A stretch of DNA of 18,904 bases from JAYVYM01 sp046593925 (GCA_046593925.1 JBKJQN010000031.1:1-18904); one strand, 5' to 3'; numbered from the stretch's first letter, positions 8,171-16,429 are shown. The notes: generated from the letters alone by a model not told the origin. Made by a program: numbers and translations.

Positions 8171-9400
8171 TCAGGGGACCGGCACCACGGACGCGCTGAA
8201 CTGCGCGAAACCCTGCCGGGGCAGCTTGGCCAGCTTGCCGGGCTTGTGCCCGATCGCGGTGAAGTCGCCGCCGACCTGCACCGCGCCGCTGGCCGAGGAG
8301 GTCAGCGCGAACACCCCGAGGGGGGAGTTGGCGCCCGGGTCCCAGGCGTCGGTAGCGCCCGTGGCGGCGTCGACGGCGACGAGCTTGTGCCGGATCGCCG
8401 AGGTGGTCGGGCAGTGGAAGCCGGTGGTCGCCCCGGCGGTGTCCCCGACGCACACGTTGTCGAAGTGACCGCCGATGTAGAGGACCCCGTCCACGAGGGC
8501 GACGCTCTGCACGCCGCCGTCGGTCTGCGTCACCCAGCCGGGCTCACCGGCCGCCGTGTAGCGACCGGCGTGGCCGCCCGAGCCGTTGCCCCCGACGTAG
8601 ACGTCGGTGGCTGTCGCCACGACCGACCAGACGGGATAGCCAGGGTGCCTGCGGAAGGGCAGCAGCGCCGCGGTGTCGGGAGTGACCTTGACCAGGTTGC
8701 GCTGCGCCGTCAGGCCGTTGATGCTGCCGAACTCCCCGCCGAGGTACAGGGCGGAGCCGTCGGGGGTCGGCACGATCGCCCGCACGGCGGCATCGGCCGC
8801 CGGCATCCAGGCCGGGCTGACCGCGCCCGTGGCGGTGTCGAGCGCGGCGGCTGCCATCCGCGGCTGGCCGCCGATCGTGGTGAAGGTGCCGCCGACGTAG
8901 AGCGTGGTTGCGGTGGCGTACAGCGAGAAGACCTTCTGGTCGGTGTTGGCCGTCAGCGGCAGCAGCGCGCCGGTGGTGGCGTCGACCGCGCCGAGCCGCT
9001 TGCGCACGCCGCCCGCCAGCGAGCCGAACAGCCCACCGACGTACACGGTCGCCGCGTCGGGCGAGGCAGCCAGCGCGTACACCTCCTTGTCCGAGCCCGG
9101 GTCCCAGGTCGGCACGAGCTCGCCGGTGACGGCGTCGACGGCGGCCAGGTGGTTGCGGGCAACCTCGCCGGTGCCGTCGGCCCGGCGCACCGCCGTGAAG
9201 TTGCCGCCCAGGTAGGTGGTCCTGCCGATGGTGACGATGGCGGACACGCGGCCGTTGGTCTGCACGGTGGCGTCACTCTGCTGCGAGAGCGTAGATGTGG
9301 CCGCAGCAGCCGGGAGCGCGGCGGCGAGGCCCAGCGCCGCCGCGACGACCATGGTGGCGGCCGCGCGCAGCCGCCACCCCGTGCCGGTCTCGGTGTCCAC
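8171..9400 (-). CDS. Secreted seven-repeat beta-propeller protein
   Basis: 409 residues. The signal peptide spans about residues 1-34 (WRLRAAATMVVAAAL to AAAATS). The mature part consists of about seven repeats of 40-57 residues, each centred on a Y(V/L)GG.F motif near residues 63, 120, 168, 219, 268, 308 and 375. Each is usually followed by (L)AAVDAxTG and a WDPG/PAW turn. Seven such units predict a single closed beta-propeller of the type annotated as DUF5122/delta-60-like repeat protein. No catalytic signature is seen; the probable role is extracellular binding. The GTG start at 9400 is supported by a GAGGAG Shine-Dalgarno 6 nt upstream. A longer reading frame from 9472 lacks a ribosome site and would bury the signal peptide. 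Confidence 0.78.
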   Translation of the reverse strand: MDTETGTGWRLRAAATMVVAAALGLAAALPAAAATSTLSQQSDATVQTNGRVSAIVTIGRTTYLGGNFTAVRRADGTGEVARNHLAAVDAVTGELVPTWDPGSDKEVYALAASPDAATVYVGGLFGSLAGGVRKRLGAVDATTGALLPLTANTDQKVFSLYATATTLYVGGTFTTIGGQPRMAAAALDTATGAVSPAWMPAADAAVRAIVPTPDGSALYLGGEFGSINGLTAQRNLVKVTPDTAALLPFRRHPGYPVWSVVATATDVYVGGNGSGGHAGRYTAAGEPGWVTQTDGGVQSVALVDGVLYIGGHFDNVCVGDTAGATTGFHCPTTSAIRHKLVAVDAATGATDAWDPGANSPLGVFALTSSASGAVQVGGDFTAIGHKPGKLAKLPRQGFAQFSASVVPVP

Positions 9401-9429
9401 ACGCAACTCCTCACAGTCGACTGACGGGG

Positions 9430-9435
9430 ACGGTA
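9430..9435 (-). promoter_or_regulatory. Candidate -10 box for the beta-propeller gene
   Basis: TACCGT on the minus strand, 30 nt before the GTG start and upstream of the GAGGAG ribosome site. No convincing -35. It lies in the 132-bp gap between this gene and the divergent aldehyde dehydrogenase pseudogene. Confidence 0.3.
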
Positions 9436-9532
9436 GCGGCGCCGCGGCCCTCGGTGCAGCCACTCGGCGCAACTGGCGGCGCGCAGGCCGGTGAAGGTGT
9501 CATTCCCGCGGCACCGGACATACCGCGCTGGC

Positions 9533-10709
9533 GTGGCAACCCCCGATCTGCCGACCACCTCCTTCTTCATCGACGGCCGGTGGGTATCTCCCGGTGGCAC
9601 CGACGTCCTCACCGTCGTCGACCCGTCGACCGAGTAGCCGCTGGCGGCGGCGACCGCGGGCACCGCCGCAGACGTCGACGCGGCCGTCGCCGCCGCCAGC
9701 ACCGCCTTCGAGGGCTGGGCTGCCCGGCCGGCCGCCGAGCGCGCGGCTCTGCTCTCGGCCGCCGCCGACGCCCTCGAGGCCCGCACCCACGAGCTCGCCG
9801 CCCTGATCTCCGCGGAGATGGGCACGCCGCTGTCGGCGTACGCGCTGGCGCAGGTCTTCCAGCAGGTCGGGCTGCCCAAGGGTGTGTTCAACCTGGTGAC
9901 CGGTCTCGGGCCGGTCGTCGGTGCGGCGATCGCCGCGCACCCGGACGTCGACATGGTCTCCTTCACCGGGTCGACCGCGGCCGGCAAGCGGGTCTCGGCG
10001 GTCGCGTCGGAGACGGTCAAGCGCGTGGCGCTCGAGCTCGGCGGCAAGAGTGCGTGCATCGTCCTGGACGACGCTGATCTCGGGAAGGCGGTCAAAGTCG
10101 GGCTTGCGCAGTGCTTCATCAACAGTGGCCAGACCTGTACGGCGTGGACCCGCATGCTGGTGCCCGCCGCGCAGTACGACGAGGTCCTCGCCATGCTCCG
10201 CGACGGCGCCGCGAAGTACACCGTCGGGGCCCCGACCGACGAGAAGACCCGCGTCGGGCCGCTGGCCAACGCTCAGCAGTACGACAAGGTCCGCCGCTAC
10301 ATCACGGACGCGGTAGCCGACGGTGCGACCGTCGTCGCGGGGGGCGCCGAGCCACCGGCCGGCTTCGAGACCGGCAACTACGTGCAGCCGACCGTCCTGG
10401 TGGGCGTACTGCCCGGCTCCAAGGTCGAGCAGGAGGAGGTCTTCGGGCCGGTCCTTGCCGTGATCGCGCACGACGCCGTGCGGATCGCCAACGACACCCC
10501 GTACGGCCTGGCCGGCGGCGTCTGGTCGGGCGACCAGGAGCGGGCCGTGCGGGTCGCCCGGCGGATGCGCACGGGGATGGTCGACGCCAACGGCGGCCGC
10601 TTCAACCCGTTCGCGCCGTTCGGCCGCTACAAGCAGAGCGGCAACGGCCGCGAGCTGGGGGGTGTACGGGCTCGAGGAGTTCCTGGAGGTCAAGCGCCTG
10701 CAGCCGTGA
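9533..10709 (+). pseudogene. Aldehyde dehydrogenase family pseudogene
   Basis: The translation is clearly an NAD(P)-dependent aldehyde dehydrogenase: FFIDGRWVSPGG at the start, HPDVDMVSFTGSTAAGKRV, VKRVALELGGKSA (general-base Glu), FINSGQTCTAWTRM (catalytic Cys), EEVFGPVLAV and FNPFAPFGRYKQSGNGRELG. It carries several lesions. (1) An in-frame TAG at 9635-9637 stands where homologues read STE(E/D)PLA, consistent with GAG to TAG. (2) There is an in-frame internal deletion at about 9838-9844, joining EMGTPLSA directly to LAQVFQQVGLPKG and removing roughly 75-90 residues, including the TPWNYP and LKPSE nucleotide-binding motifs. (3) A small in-frame loss in AVIAHD/AVRIAND shortens a conserved loop. 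(4) One extra base in the G-run at 10657-10662 shifts the frame before VYGLEEFLEVKRLQP, which ends at TGA 10707. The product cannot be active. Confidence 0.92.
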
Positions 10710-10727
10710 CGCCGGCTGGGAGCACGG

Positions 10728-10823
10728 TCAGCGCTCGAGCAGGACCGGCCGCCAGCCTGCGGTCGGTGCGGTCACCACGACCGTCAAACAGATCTTGTCG
10801 GCGAAGGTCTGCTTGCGATCCGC
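10728..10823 (-). pseudogene. Possible C-terminal remnant of an RDD-family membrane protein
   Basis: Just downstream of the mftF stop, in another frame, the minus strand reads ADRKQTFADKICLTVVVTA and ends in a TGA about 12 codons later. The D-R-K-Q-T-F-A-D-K-x-x-x-T-V-V-V pattern is how RDD-family transporters typically end. No transmembrane part or start codon is present. If real, it is a 30-codon relic left at the edge of the mycofactocin cluster. It could also be chance coding bias. Confidence 0.3.
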
Positions 10824-10834
10824 CGCACACCGGC

Positions 10835-12226
10835 TCAGGTGGGCCGGGTGGTCCGGGGTCGCAGCGGCGCGGCGGTCCGCCCGGCCAGGCAGCCGCGCCA
10901 TACCCCGGAGGCGTACGCCAGATCGTCGACCAGCCGGACCGCCGTCCACCGGAACGGGTCCAGCGCCGGCCGCCGGACCTGCCACTCCAGCAGCGGGGGT
11001 ACCAGGAGCACGGCCGCCGCCGCGGCACGCGTCGAGCGGCGGAGCAGCAGGGCCATCAGCACCGGGGCGGTCACGACCGCGCCCGCCCCGCCGAGCCCGG
11101 CACCGGTGGCGAGGACTCCGCGCCAGGCGGCGAACGCGGCCACTCGCGCGCAGGTCAGCCGCGGCAGCCCGGTACGGCGCAGGCGCAGGTTCAGCCGCAC
11201 CGCGGGCACGGCCGCGCAGACCAGCGCCGGCACCGGCCGCCGGCCGGTCAGCAGCAGCCAGGCCAACGTCGGCCACGGCGGCAGCACGAGGGGGGCGAGC
11301 CGGCCGCCGTGCCGCTGGGCCAACGGCGCAGCGGATGTGCCGTAGCGGTGCCGGCGCCCGAGCCAGGGCCCCCACCGGTCGGGCTCTGCGTGCAGGACGA
11401 CGGTGCGCGGGTCGTAGCGCACCGACCAGCCCGCGTCGTGCAGCCGCCAGACCAGGTCGACGTCCTCGCCCCAGCGCAGGGCGGGGTCGAACGCGGGGCC
11501 GACGGGCAGTGCCGCCCGGCGCACCAGCAGCGCGGCGGTCGGCACGTAGGGCACCCGGGTGCCGGGCCGAACCCGCGCCTCCCACCGGCCGAGGTCGAGC
11601 GGACCGCGGGCAGCGGCGTAGCGCGCCAGCACCGAGCGGCCGCTGATGGCGCCGCGCACCCGGGGTGCGACAGCCCCGACAGCCGGGTCGGCGAAATGCC
11701 CGAGCAACGCGCCGAGCCAGCCCGGTGGCGGCGTGCAATCGCTGTCGACGAACGCGACGACAGCCGCGCCGCTCGCCTCGAGCCCGGCGTTGCGGGCGGC
11801 GCCGGGGCCCACGTTGACCGGCAGCCGCAGCAGCTGCGCGGCGTGGGCATGAGCGACAGCGGCGACGGCGGCCGGGTCGGTCGAGCCGTCGTCGACGACC
11901 AGGACCGGGGCGGCTTCACCCAGCGCCGAAAGGCAGCGGCCGAGCTCTTCCGCCCGGTCGCGCACAGGCACCACGACGACGACGTCGCCGACGTCCGTGG
12001 CGGCCGGGCGCGGGTGCGCGAGACCACCCTGGAGCAGGGTGCGGCCGAGCTCACGGACGGCGGCTGACTCCTGCTGGCCGACGGCGAGCAGGTCGAGCGC
12101 GGGGGCAGCCGACCGGCGCAGCCGCACCAGTCGTCCCGGGTCGCCGCCGAGCAGCACCCGACCGCCGTCGAGCCGGCGGACGTCGCGGTCCAGGACCAGG
12201 GGCAGCGCAGTACCACCGGCTGTCAT
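10835..12226 (-). CDS. mftF: Mycofactocin glycosyltransferase MftF
   Basis: 463-residue family 2 glycosyltransferase. An N-terminal region with the MftF-type opening LDRDVRRLDGGRVLLGG is followed by the GT-A core: VVVVVPVRDRAEEL, VLVVDDGSTD at 108-117, NVGPGAARNAGL, AFVDSDCTPPPGW (DxD-type motif at 161-163) and RWGEDVDLVWRLHDAGW at 251-267. The C-terminal third is hydrophobic and may be membrane-associated. In mycobacteria MftF decorates the cofactor with a beta-1,4-linked oligoglucose chain that retains it in the cell. The ATG overlaps the stop codon of the SDR gene by 4 nt (ATGA), so the genes are translationally coupled. It is the last gene of the operon. Confidence 0.9.
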   Translation of the reverse strand: MTAGGTALPLVLDRDVRRLDGGRVLLGGDPGRLVRLRRSAAPALDLLAVGQQESAAVRELGRTLLQGGLAHPRPAATDVGDVVVVVPVRDRAEELGRCLSALGEAAPVLVVDDGSTDPAAVAAVAHAHAAQLLRLPVNVGPGAARNAGLEASGAAVVAFVDSDCTPPPGWLGALLGHFADPAVGAVAPRVRGAISGRSVLARYAAARGPLDLGRWEARVRPGTRVPYVPTAALLVRRAALPVGPAFDPALRWGEDVDLVWRLHDAGWSVRYDPRTVVLHAEPDRWGPWLGRRHRYGTSAAPLAQRHGGRLAPLVLPPWPTLAWLLLTGRRPVPALVCAAVPAVRLNLRLRRTGLPRLTCARVAAFAAWRGVLATGAGLGGAGAVVTAPVLMALLLRRSTRAAAAAVLLVPPLLEWQVRRPALDPFRWTAVRLVDDLAYASGVWRGCLAGRTAAPLRPRTTRPT

Positions 12227-12996
12227 ACGGACAGCCCGCCGTCGACCGGCAGCACCGCCCCCGTCACCCCCCCGCTGTCCTCACCGGCCAGCCAGACCAG
12301 CGCCCGTGCAACCTCGTCAGGCGCGAGCAGCCGGCCGAGCGGCTGCTGCGCGGCGAACTCCAAGGCGCCGGTGAGGCCGTACAGCCGAGCGCTCTCGGCC
12401 AGGACGGGAGTGTCGGTGGAGCCCGGGCTGACGGCGTTGGCGGTCACACCGTGCGGCCCCAGCTCGACGGCGAGTGCGCGGACCAGCCCGGTGACACCGG
12501 CTTTGGCCGCGCAGTACGCCGCGAGCATCGGCAGCCCGCGGACGGCGGCAGCAGAGGCCACGGCGAGAAACCGGCCCGACCGCGGGGCCGGCCGGCGGAG
12601 AAGGGCGGGCACGGCAGCCCGGGCCAGGTGCAGCACGCCGAGCAGGTCGACGTCGAGCACGGCCTGCACCTGCTCGGCGGGCTGCTCCCACAGCGGCACG
12701 CCGCCCGCGACGACACCGGCGACGGCCAGCGCCGCATCGAGCCCGCCGAACTCCGCCTCGGCGACCGCGACCGCTGCTGCGAGGGCGGCGGGGTCGCAGG
12801 TGTCCGCCACCAGCGGGCGGACCCCGTCGCCGCCCAGGGCCGCCAGCTCCTCGCGGCTGCCGAGCGCGTACGGCAGCCGCGCGTCGTCGGTGCACACGTC
12901 GGTGGCCACGACCGCCCAGCCTGCCTCCGCGAGCGCCCGCACCGTGGCCGCACCGATCCCGCGGGCAGCTCCGGTGACCAGAGCGACCCGGGTCAC
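12223..12996 (-). CDS. Mycofactocin-coupled SDR family oxidoreductase
   Basis: 257-residue Rossmann-fold dehydrogenase. It has TGAARGIGAAT at 8-18, DAALAVAGVVAGG in place of the usual NNAG, the catalytic Ser in VASAAAVRGLP, YCAAK as YxxxK, and SPGSTDTP. After the second strand comes the extra CTDDARLPYALGSREELAAL segment, typical of mycofactocin-associated SDR subfamilies, which keep a tightly bound, non-exchangeable nicotinamide cofactor. The likely role is oxidation of an alcohol, with electrons passed to mycofactocin; the substrate is unknown. The GTG start overlaps the mftE stop (GTGA) and its own stop overlaps the mftF start, so it is embedded in the biosynthetic operon between E and F. 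Confidence 0.88.
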   Translation of the reverse strand: MTRVALVTGAARGIGAATVRALAEAGWAVVATDVCTDDARLPYALGSREELAALGGDGVRPLVADTCDPAALAAAVAVAEAEFGGLDAALAVAGVVAGGVPLWEQPAEQVQAVLDVDLLGVLHLARAAVPALLRRPAPRSGRFLAVASAAAVRGLPMLAAYCAAKAGVTGLVRALAVELGPHGVTANAVSPGSTDTPVLAESARLYGLTGALEFAAQQPLGRLLAPDEVARALVWLAGEDSGGVTGAVLPVDGGLSV

Positions 12997-13691
12997 GGCG
13001 ACCCGGCTACCGCTGGCCGGGACCAGCCGTCGAGCAGCGCCGACAGCTCGCCGACGGCTGAGCTCAACATGACCTCACCGTCGGCCGCGCAGGCGCCGGT
13101 CGGATCGCCGAGCACTCCGTTCGGGCTGACAGCGAGCACCCCCGCGCGTCGCAGCTCGGGCAGCAGCTCGGCGAGCCCGACGGTCGCGCCGGGCCGGGCC
13201 TGATCGCTGCGCACCCGGTCCGGCAACAGCGCGAGCTGCACCGAGGTTTCGGTACGACCCGCGTGGGCGTCCCCCCGCCACCGCGGCGACCACAGCCTGA
13301 CGTCGCGGCCCTCCGAACGGAGCCGGGCGACCGCCCGTGCAAGCGGCTCAGCGTTGCCGCCGTGCCCGGACAGCAGCAAGACGCGGCTGAAGGTCAGGGT
13401 CGCCGAGCGGACCAGCTCGACCACGACGAGCTCGAGCGCCTGCTGCCCGATCGACAGGGTGCCCGCGAAGCCGGCGTGCTCCCCGCTGGCGCCGTAGGGC
13501 AGCGCGGGCGCGACCAGTACGTCGCTCCGCAGGGCCGCGAGCCGGCCGGCGAGCGCGTGGGCGACGTCGGTGTCGGTCGACAGCGGCAGGTGTGGGCCGT
13601 GTTGCTCGGTGGACCCGATCGGCACGACCAGCACCACCTCGCGCAGGGCGTCGACCTGCGGCCACGTCAGGTCGGCGAGCACGCGGGTCAC
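12993..13691 (-). CDS. mftE: Mycofactocin precursor peptide peptidase MftE (creatininase family)
   Basis: 232 residues. Metal-binding motifs of the creatininase fold are present: PIGSTEQHGPHLPLSTD at 24-40 (Glu29, His31, Asp40), GEHAGFAGTLSIG at 70-82, LLLSGHGGNAEP at 106-115 (His110) and HAGRTETS at 143-150 (Glu148). MftE cleaves the MftC-modified precursor to release the C-terminal Val-Tyr-derived dipeptide (AHDP). The start is taken as the GTG at 13691, which directly precedes TRVLADLTW, the usual N-terminus. This leaves 10 nt after the mftD stop, with GCCGGGGC in place of a strong ribosome site. Longer frames to 13895 overlap mftD and are not conserved. Confidence 0.93.
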   Translation of the reverse strand: MTRVLADLTWPQVDALREVVLVVPIGSTEQHGPHLPLSTDTDVAHALAGRLAALRSDVLVAPALPYGASGEHAGFAGTLSIGQQALELVVVELVRSATLTFSRVLLLSGHGGNAEPLARAVARLRSEGRDVRLWSPRWRGDAHAGRTETSVQLALLPDRVRSDQARPGATVGLAELLPELRRAGVLAVSPNGVLGDPTGACAADGEVMLSSAVGELSALLDGWSRPAVAGSP

Positions 13692-13701
13692 AGCCCCGGC
13701 C

Positions 13702-14892
13702 TCAGGTCGCTGCCGGCTGCTCCACCCCAAGCCGGCGCACGAACCCGTCCGGGACCAGAAGATCGTCGGGGGTGAGGTCGCGGACCGAGGCCTTGCCGAT
13801 GCCGAGCAGGCCGGAGTCGATGCCGCTGCGCAGGATGTCGAGGACATTCTCGACGCCGGCCTGGCCGTTGGCGGCGAGACCCCAGAGGTAGGCACGACCG
13901 ATCATGACCGCGCGGGCCCCGAGCGCGAGCGCCTTGATCACATCGCTGCCGCGCCGGACGCCACCGTCGAGCAGCACGTCGACCTGGTCGCCGACTGCCG
14001 CAACGACCGTGGGCAGTGCGCGGATCGAGGCCGGCGTGCCATCGAGGTTGTTGCCGCCGTGGTTGCTCACCGAGATCGCGTCGAAGCCCGCATCGACGGC
14101 CCGCCGGGCGTCGTCGACCCGCATCACGCCCTTCAGCATCATCGGCCCGTCGTACTGCCCGCGCAGCCAGGCCAGGTCCTCCCAGGACGGCATCGGCGTC
14201 TGCATCCACTCGCCGTACACACCGAAGAACGTGGGGGAGGGCTGCCCGGGCACCCCCATGTTGGGAACGGTGAGGTCCGGGATGTGCCCGGTGCGGGCCC
14301 AGCGCAGCAGCCACCGCGGGCGGATGATGGCCTCGGGAGCGAACTTCGCCATCGCTCGCAGGTTGAGCTGCTCGGGGATCGACGGGCTGCCCCAGTCGCG
14401 GCCCTGGCTGAACGACCAGTCGAGCGTGACGATGATGCCGACGGCGCCGGCCGCCTTCGCGCGCTCGACGCGCTGCAGGATCTGGTCGCGTGAGCCCGAC
14501 CAGTACAGCTGGAAGAAGGTCTTGGGGTTGGCGGCAACGACCTCCTCGACCGGCTTGCTCGCGAATGACGACAGGCCCATCGCGGTGCCGCGCGCCGCGG
14601 CCGCCCGGGCGATCGCGACCTCGCCGTCGGGGTGCACGGCCTGCACCCCGGTCGGCGAGATGACAACCGGCAGGGCGATCTCCTGCCCCATCACCGTCGT
14701 CGTCAGGTCGCGGGTGCTCGACAGCCCGGCGACGTGCGGCGCGAAGCCGAGCTCGCCGAAGGCATCGATGTTGTCCTTCAGGGTCAGCCCGAACTCCGAG
14801 CCGGCCACCAGGGCCATGTAGACCGACTTCGGGAGTTGCTTCTGCGCTCGGCGCTGAGCTTCCTGGATCGTCTCGAACCAGCCGTTGGCCAT
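13702..14892 (-). CDS. mftD: Pre-mycofactocin synthase MftD (FMN-dependent oxidase family)
   Basis: 396 residues, family of FMN-dependent alpha-hydroxyacid dehydrogenases. Hallmarks are PVVISPTGVQAVHPDGE, GLSSFASKPVEEV, TLDWSFSQGRDWGSP, MLKGVMRVDDA (FMN-contacting Lys), SVSNHGGNNLDGTPAS (active-site His; HGGNN rather than the HGGRQ of lactate oxidases, as in other MftD proteins) and LLDGGVRRGSDV. MftD oxidatively deaminates AHDP to give the redox-active alpha-keto amide of premycofactocin. The ATG at 14892 (MANGWFETIQEAQ) has GAGGAG about 9 nt upstream and matches the normal family N-terminus; an upstream start at 14979 would overlap mftC. It follows mftC by 41 nt. Confidence 0.96.
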   Translation of the reverse strand: MANGWFETIQEAQRRAQKQLPKSVYMALVAGSEFGLTLKDNIDAFGELGFAPHVAGLSSTRDLTTTVMGQEIALPVVISPTGVQAVHPDGEVAIARAAAARGTAMGLSSFASKPVEEVVAANPKTFFQLYWSGSRDQILQRVERAKAAGAVGIIVTLDWSFSQGRDWGSPSIPEQLNLRAMAKFAPEAIIRPRWLLRWARTGHIPDLTVPNMGVPGQPSPTFFGVYGEWMQTPMPSWEDLAWLRGQYDGPMMLKGVMRVDDARRAVDAGFDAISVSNHGGNNLDGTPASIRALPTVVAAVGDQVDVLLDGGVRRGSDVIKALALGARAVMIGRAYLWGLAANGQAGVENVLDILRSGIDSGLLGIGKASVRDLTPDDLLVPDGFVRRLGVEQPAAT

Positions 14893-14933
14893 CTGGAGGA
14901 TCTCCTCGTACGTGGGGTCGGGGGGCGCGGCGG

Positions 14934-16124
14934 TCAGCGGGCTGCGGCGGCGAGCCCGGTCAGCGGGCTCTCGTCGCACGGTTTGTCGGGCCGGCGTACC
15001 GACAGGGTGACCGGTACCGGGCCGCCGCGCACACCACCGCGGTGTGAGTGGTCCAGCGACGGCGCCGGCTTGCTCGACACGGCCGCGAGCGCGGCCTCAC
15101 CGTGGCCCTTGACGCACTCGGGGTCCGGACCGTCCAGCGGCAGGCCAGTGAAGAACTTCGCGGCCATGCAGCCACCGCGGCAGGCGTCGTAGGCGCTGCA
15201 CCCCGAGCACGCACCACCGCTCTGCGGCTCCCGGAGCTCCAGGAACAGCTCGCTCTCGCGCCACACCGTCGCGAAGCCGCCCGGGCTTCGCACGTTGCCG
15301 GCATGGAACTGGTCGTGGATCGCGAAGGGGCAGGCGTACACGTCGCCGACCGGGTCGATCAGGCAGACCACCCGGCCGGCGCCGCACAGGTTGAGCCCGG
15401 GCAGGGCGTCGCCGTACGCCGCGAGGTGGAAGAACGAGTCACCGGTCAGCACGCCCTCGCCGTGCCGGACGAGCCAGTCGTAGAGCTCGCGCTGTTGGGC
15501 CTGGGTCGGGTGCAGTTCGTCCCAGACGTCGGCGCCACGACCGGAGGGGCGCAGCCGGGTGAGCCGGAGCTGGGCGCCGAACCGGTCGGCGATGGCCTTG
15601 AACTCATCGAGCTGGCCGATGTTGTGACGGGTGCAGACGACGGACAACTTGGCCTGTACGCCCGCATCGAAGAGGTGCTGCAGCGCCCGGATGGCGGTGT
15701 CGTAGGACCCCTCGCCGCGTACCGCGTCGTTGACCTGCGGGGTCGCGCCGTCGATCGAGATCTGCACGTCGACATAGGAGTTGGCAGCTATCCGCGAGGC
15801 TGCCTGCGCGTCGATCTTGATGCCGTTGGTCGAGAACTTGACGCCGACGTCGTGGGCCGTGGCGTAGTCCAGCAGATCCCAGAAGTCGCTGCGCACCGTC
15901 GGCTCGCCGCCGCCGATGTTGACATAGAAGACCTGCATCCGCTGCAGCTCGTCGATGACGGCCTTGCACTCCTGCGTGCTCAGCTCGCGCGGGTCACGCC
16001 GGCCGCTGCTGGACAGGCAGTGCGAGCACGCCAGGTTGCAGGCGTACGTGAGCTCCCAGGTCAGGCAGATCGGCGCGTCGAGGCCGAGCGCGAAGTGCTC
16101 GACGAGCGGGAGGGTCGCGGTCAC
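14934..16124 (-). CDS. mftC: Mycofactocin radical SAM maturase MftC
   Basis: 396 residues. The radical SAM cluster motif CNLACSHC (C29, C33, C36) is followed by GGGEPTVR at 71-78. A C-terminal SPASM domain has Cys at about 247, 254, 265, 306, 309, 315, 319 and 337 (for example CGAGRVVC, CSGCSAYDACRGGC) for auxiliary Fe-S clusters. MftC decarboxylates the C-terminal Tyr of MftA and then forms the Val-Tyr carbon-carbon link that yields the lactam. The tail after residue 345 is poorly conserved and His/Arg/Pro-rich. The GTG start at 16124 overlaps the mftB stop (GTGA), consistent with coupled translation of maturase and chaperone. Confidence 0.97.
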   Translation of the reverse strand: MTATLPLVEHFALGLDAPICLTWELTYACNLACSHCLSSSGRRDPRELSTQECKAVIDELQRMQVFYVNIGGGEPTVRSDFWDLLDYATAHDVGVKFSTNGIKIDAQAASRIAANSYVDVQISIDGATPQVNDAVRGEGSYDTAIRALQHLFDAGVQAKLSVVCTRHNIGQLDEFKAIADRFGAQLRLTRLRPSGRGADVWDELHPTQAQQRELYDWLVRHGEGVLTGDSFFHLAAYGDALPGLNLCGAGRVVCLIDPVGDVYACPFAIHDQFHAGNVRSPGGFATVWRESELFLELREPQSGGACSGCSAYDACRGGCMAAKFFTGLPLDGPDPECVKGHGEAALAAVSSKPAPSLDHSHRGGVRGGPVPVTLSVRRPDKPCDESPLTGLAAAAR

Positions 16125-16429
16125 GTGGGCTCCGGTTCCTGGTTGGCGGAGTGCTCGAGGATCATGCGTTCGGTGATCATGTCGGTGTCGGCGAGCTGGG
16201 ACAGTGCCCGCTCGTACGCGGGGAGCTCGCTCGGGACCAGGCCGGCCGCCGTACAGGCGTCCCGGGCGGTCGCCGCCGAGGCGAGCCGCTGGACGACGTC
16301 CAGCAGCCGGCGGTCCTTGAGGAAGGAGAGCCGGCGGGTGCCGAAGTGGTAGAGCAGCGCCCCGAACGACTCCGGACGGACCGCGACCTGCGGGTGCACG
16401 TCCCAGGCGCGGTCCAGGACGGCGCTCAT
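16121..16429 (-). CDS. mftB: Mycofactocin precursor-binding chaperone MftB (RRE domain)
   Basis: 102 residues, the size and fold of a stand-alone PqqD-like RiPP recognition element. Typical family features are AWDVHPQVAVRPESFGALLYHFGTRRLSFL at the N-terminus (beta strands of the winged helix; split here as VAVRPESFGALLYHF plus GTRRLSFL) and the helical DVVQRLASAATARDA segment. MftB binds the MftA leader and presents the core to MftC. The ATG at 16429 lies 34 nt after the mftA stop and has only a weak ribosome site (GGGGTCGG). A small 5-bp stem (16449-16464) just after mftA could tune the A:B expression ratio. Confidence 0.93.
   Translation of the reverse strand: MSAVLDRAWDVHPQVAVRPESFGALLYHFGTRRLSFLKDRRLLDVVQRLASAATARDACTAAGLVPSELPAYERALSQLADTDMITERMILEHSANQEPEPT

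Noticed and set aside
7979..9424. 481-codon plus-strand open frame opposite the beta-propeller gene
   Set aside because: The minus strand carries a signal peptide, a Shine-Dalgarno and seven regular repeats; the plus-strand frame is a Gly/Arg/Val-rich shadow.
9500..10693. 397-codon minus-strand open frame opposite the ALDH pseudogene
   Set aside because: Its length comes from the GC skew of the former ALDH coding strand; no domain is recognisable and the plus strand is unmistakably ALDH.
9818..12067. 749-codon plus-strand open frame starting in ALDH and running through mftF
   Set aside because: It follows the ALDH frame only until the G-run frameshift near 10660; beyond that it is the antisense of mftF.
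14893..14979. Longer N-terminus for MftD
   Set aside because: It would overlap mftC by 46 nt and add a non-conserved Arg/Pro segment; the GAGGAG site and family alignment support the ATG at 14892.
15048..16352. 434-codon plus-strand open frame opposite mftC and mftB
   Set aside because: Antisense to the radical SAM gene with its cluster and SPASM cysteines; shadow composition.
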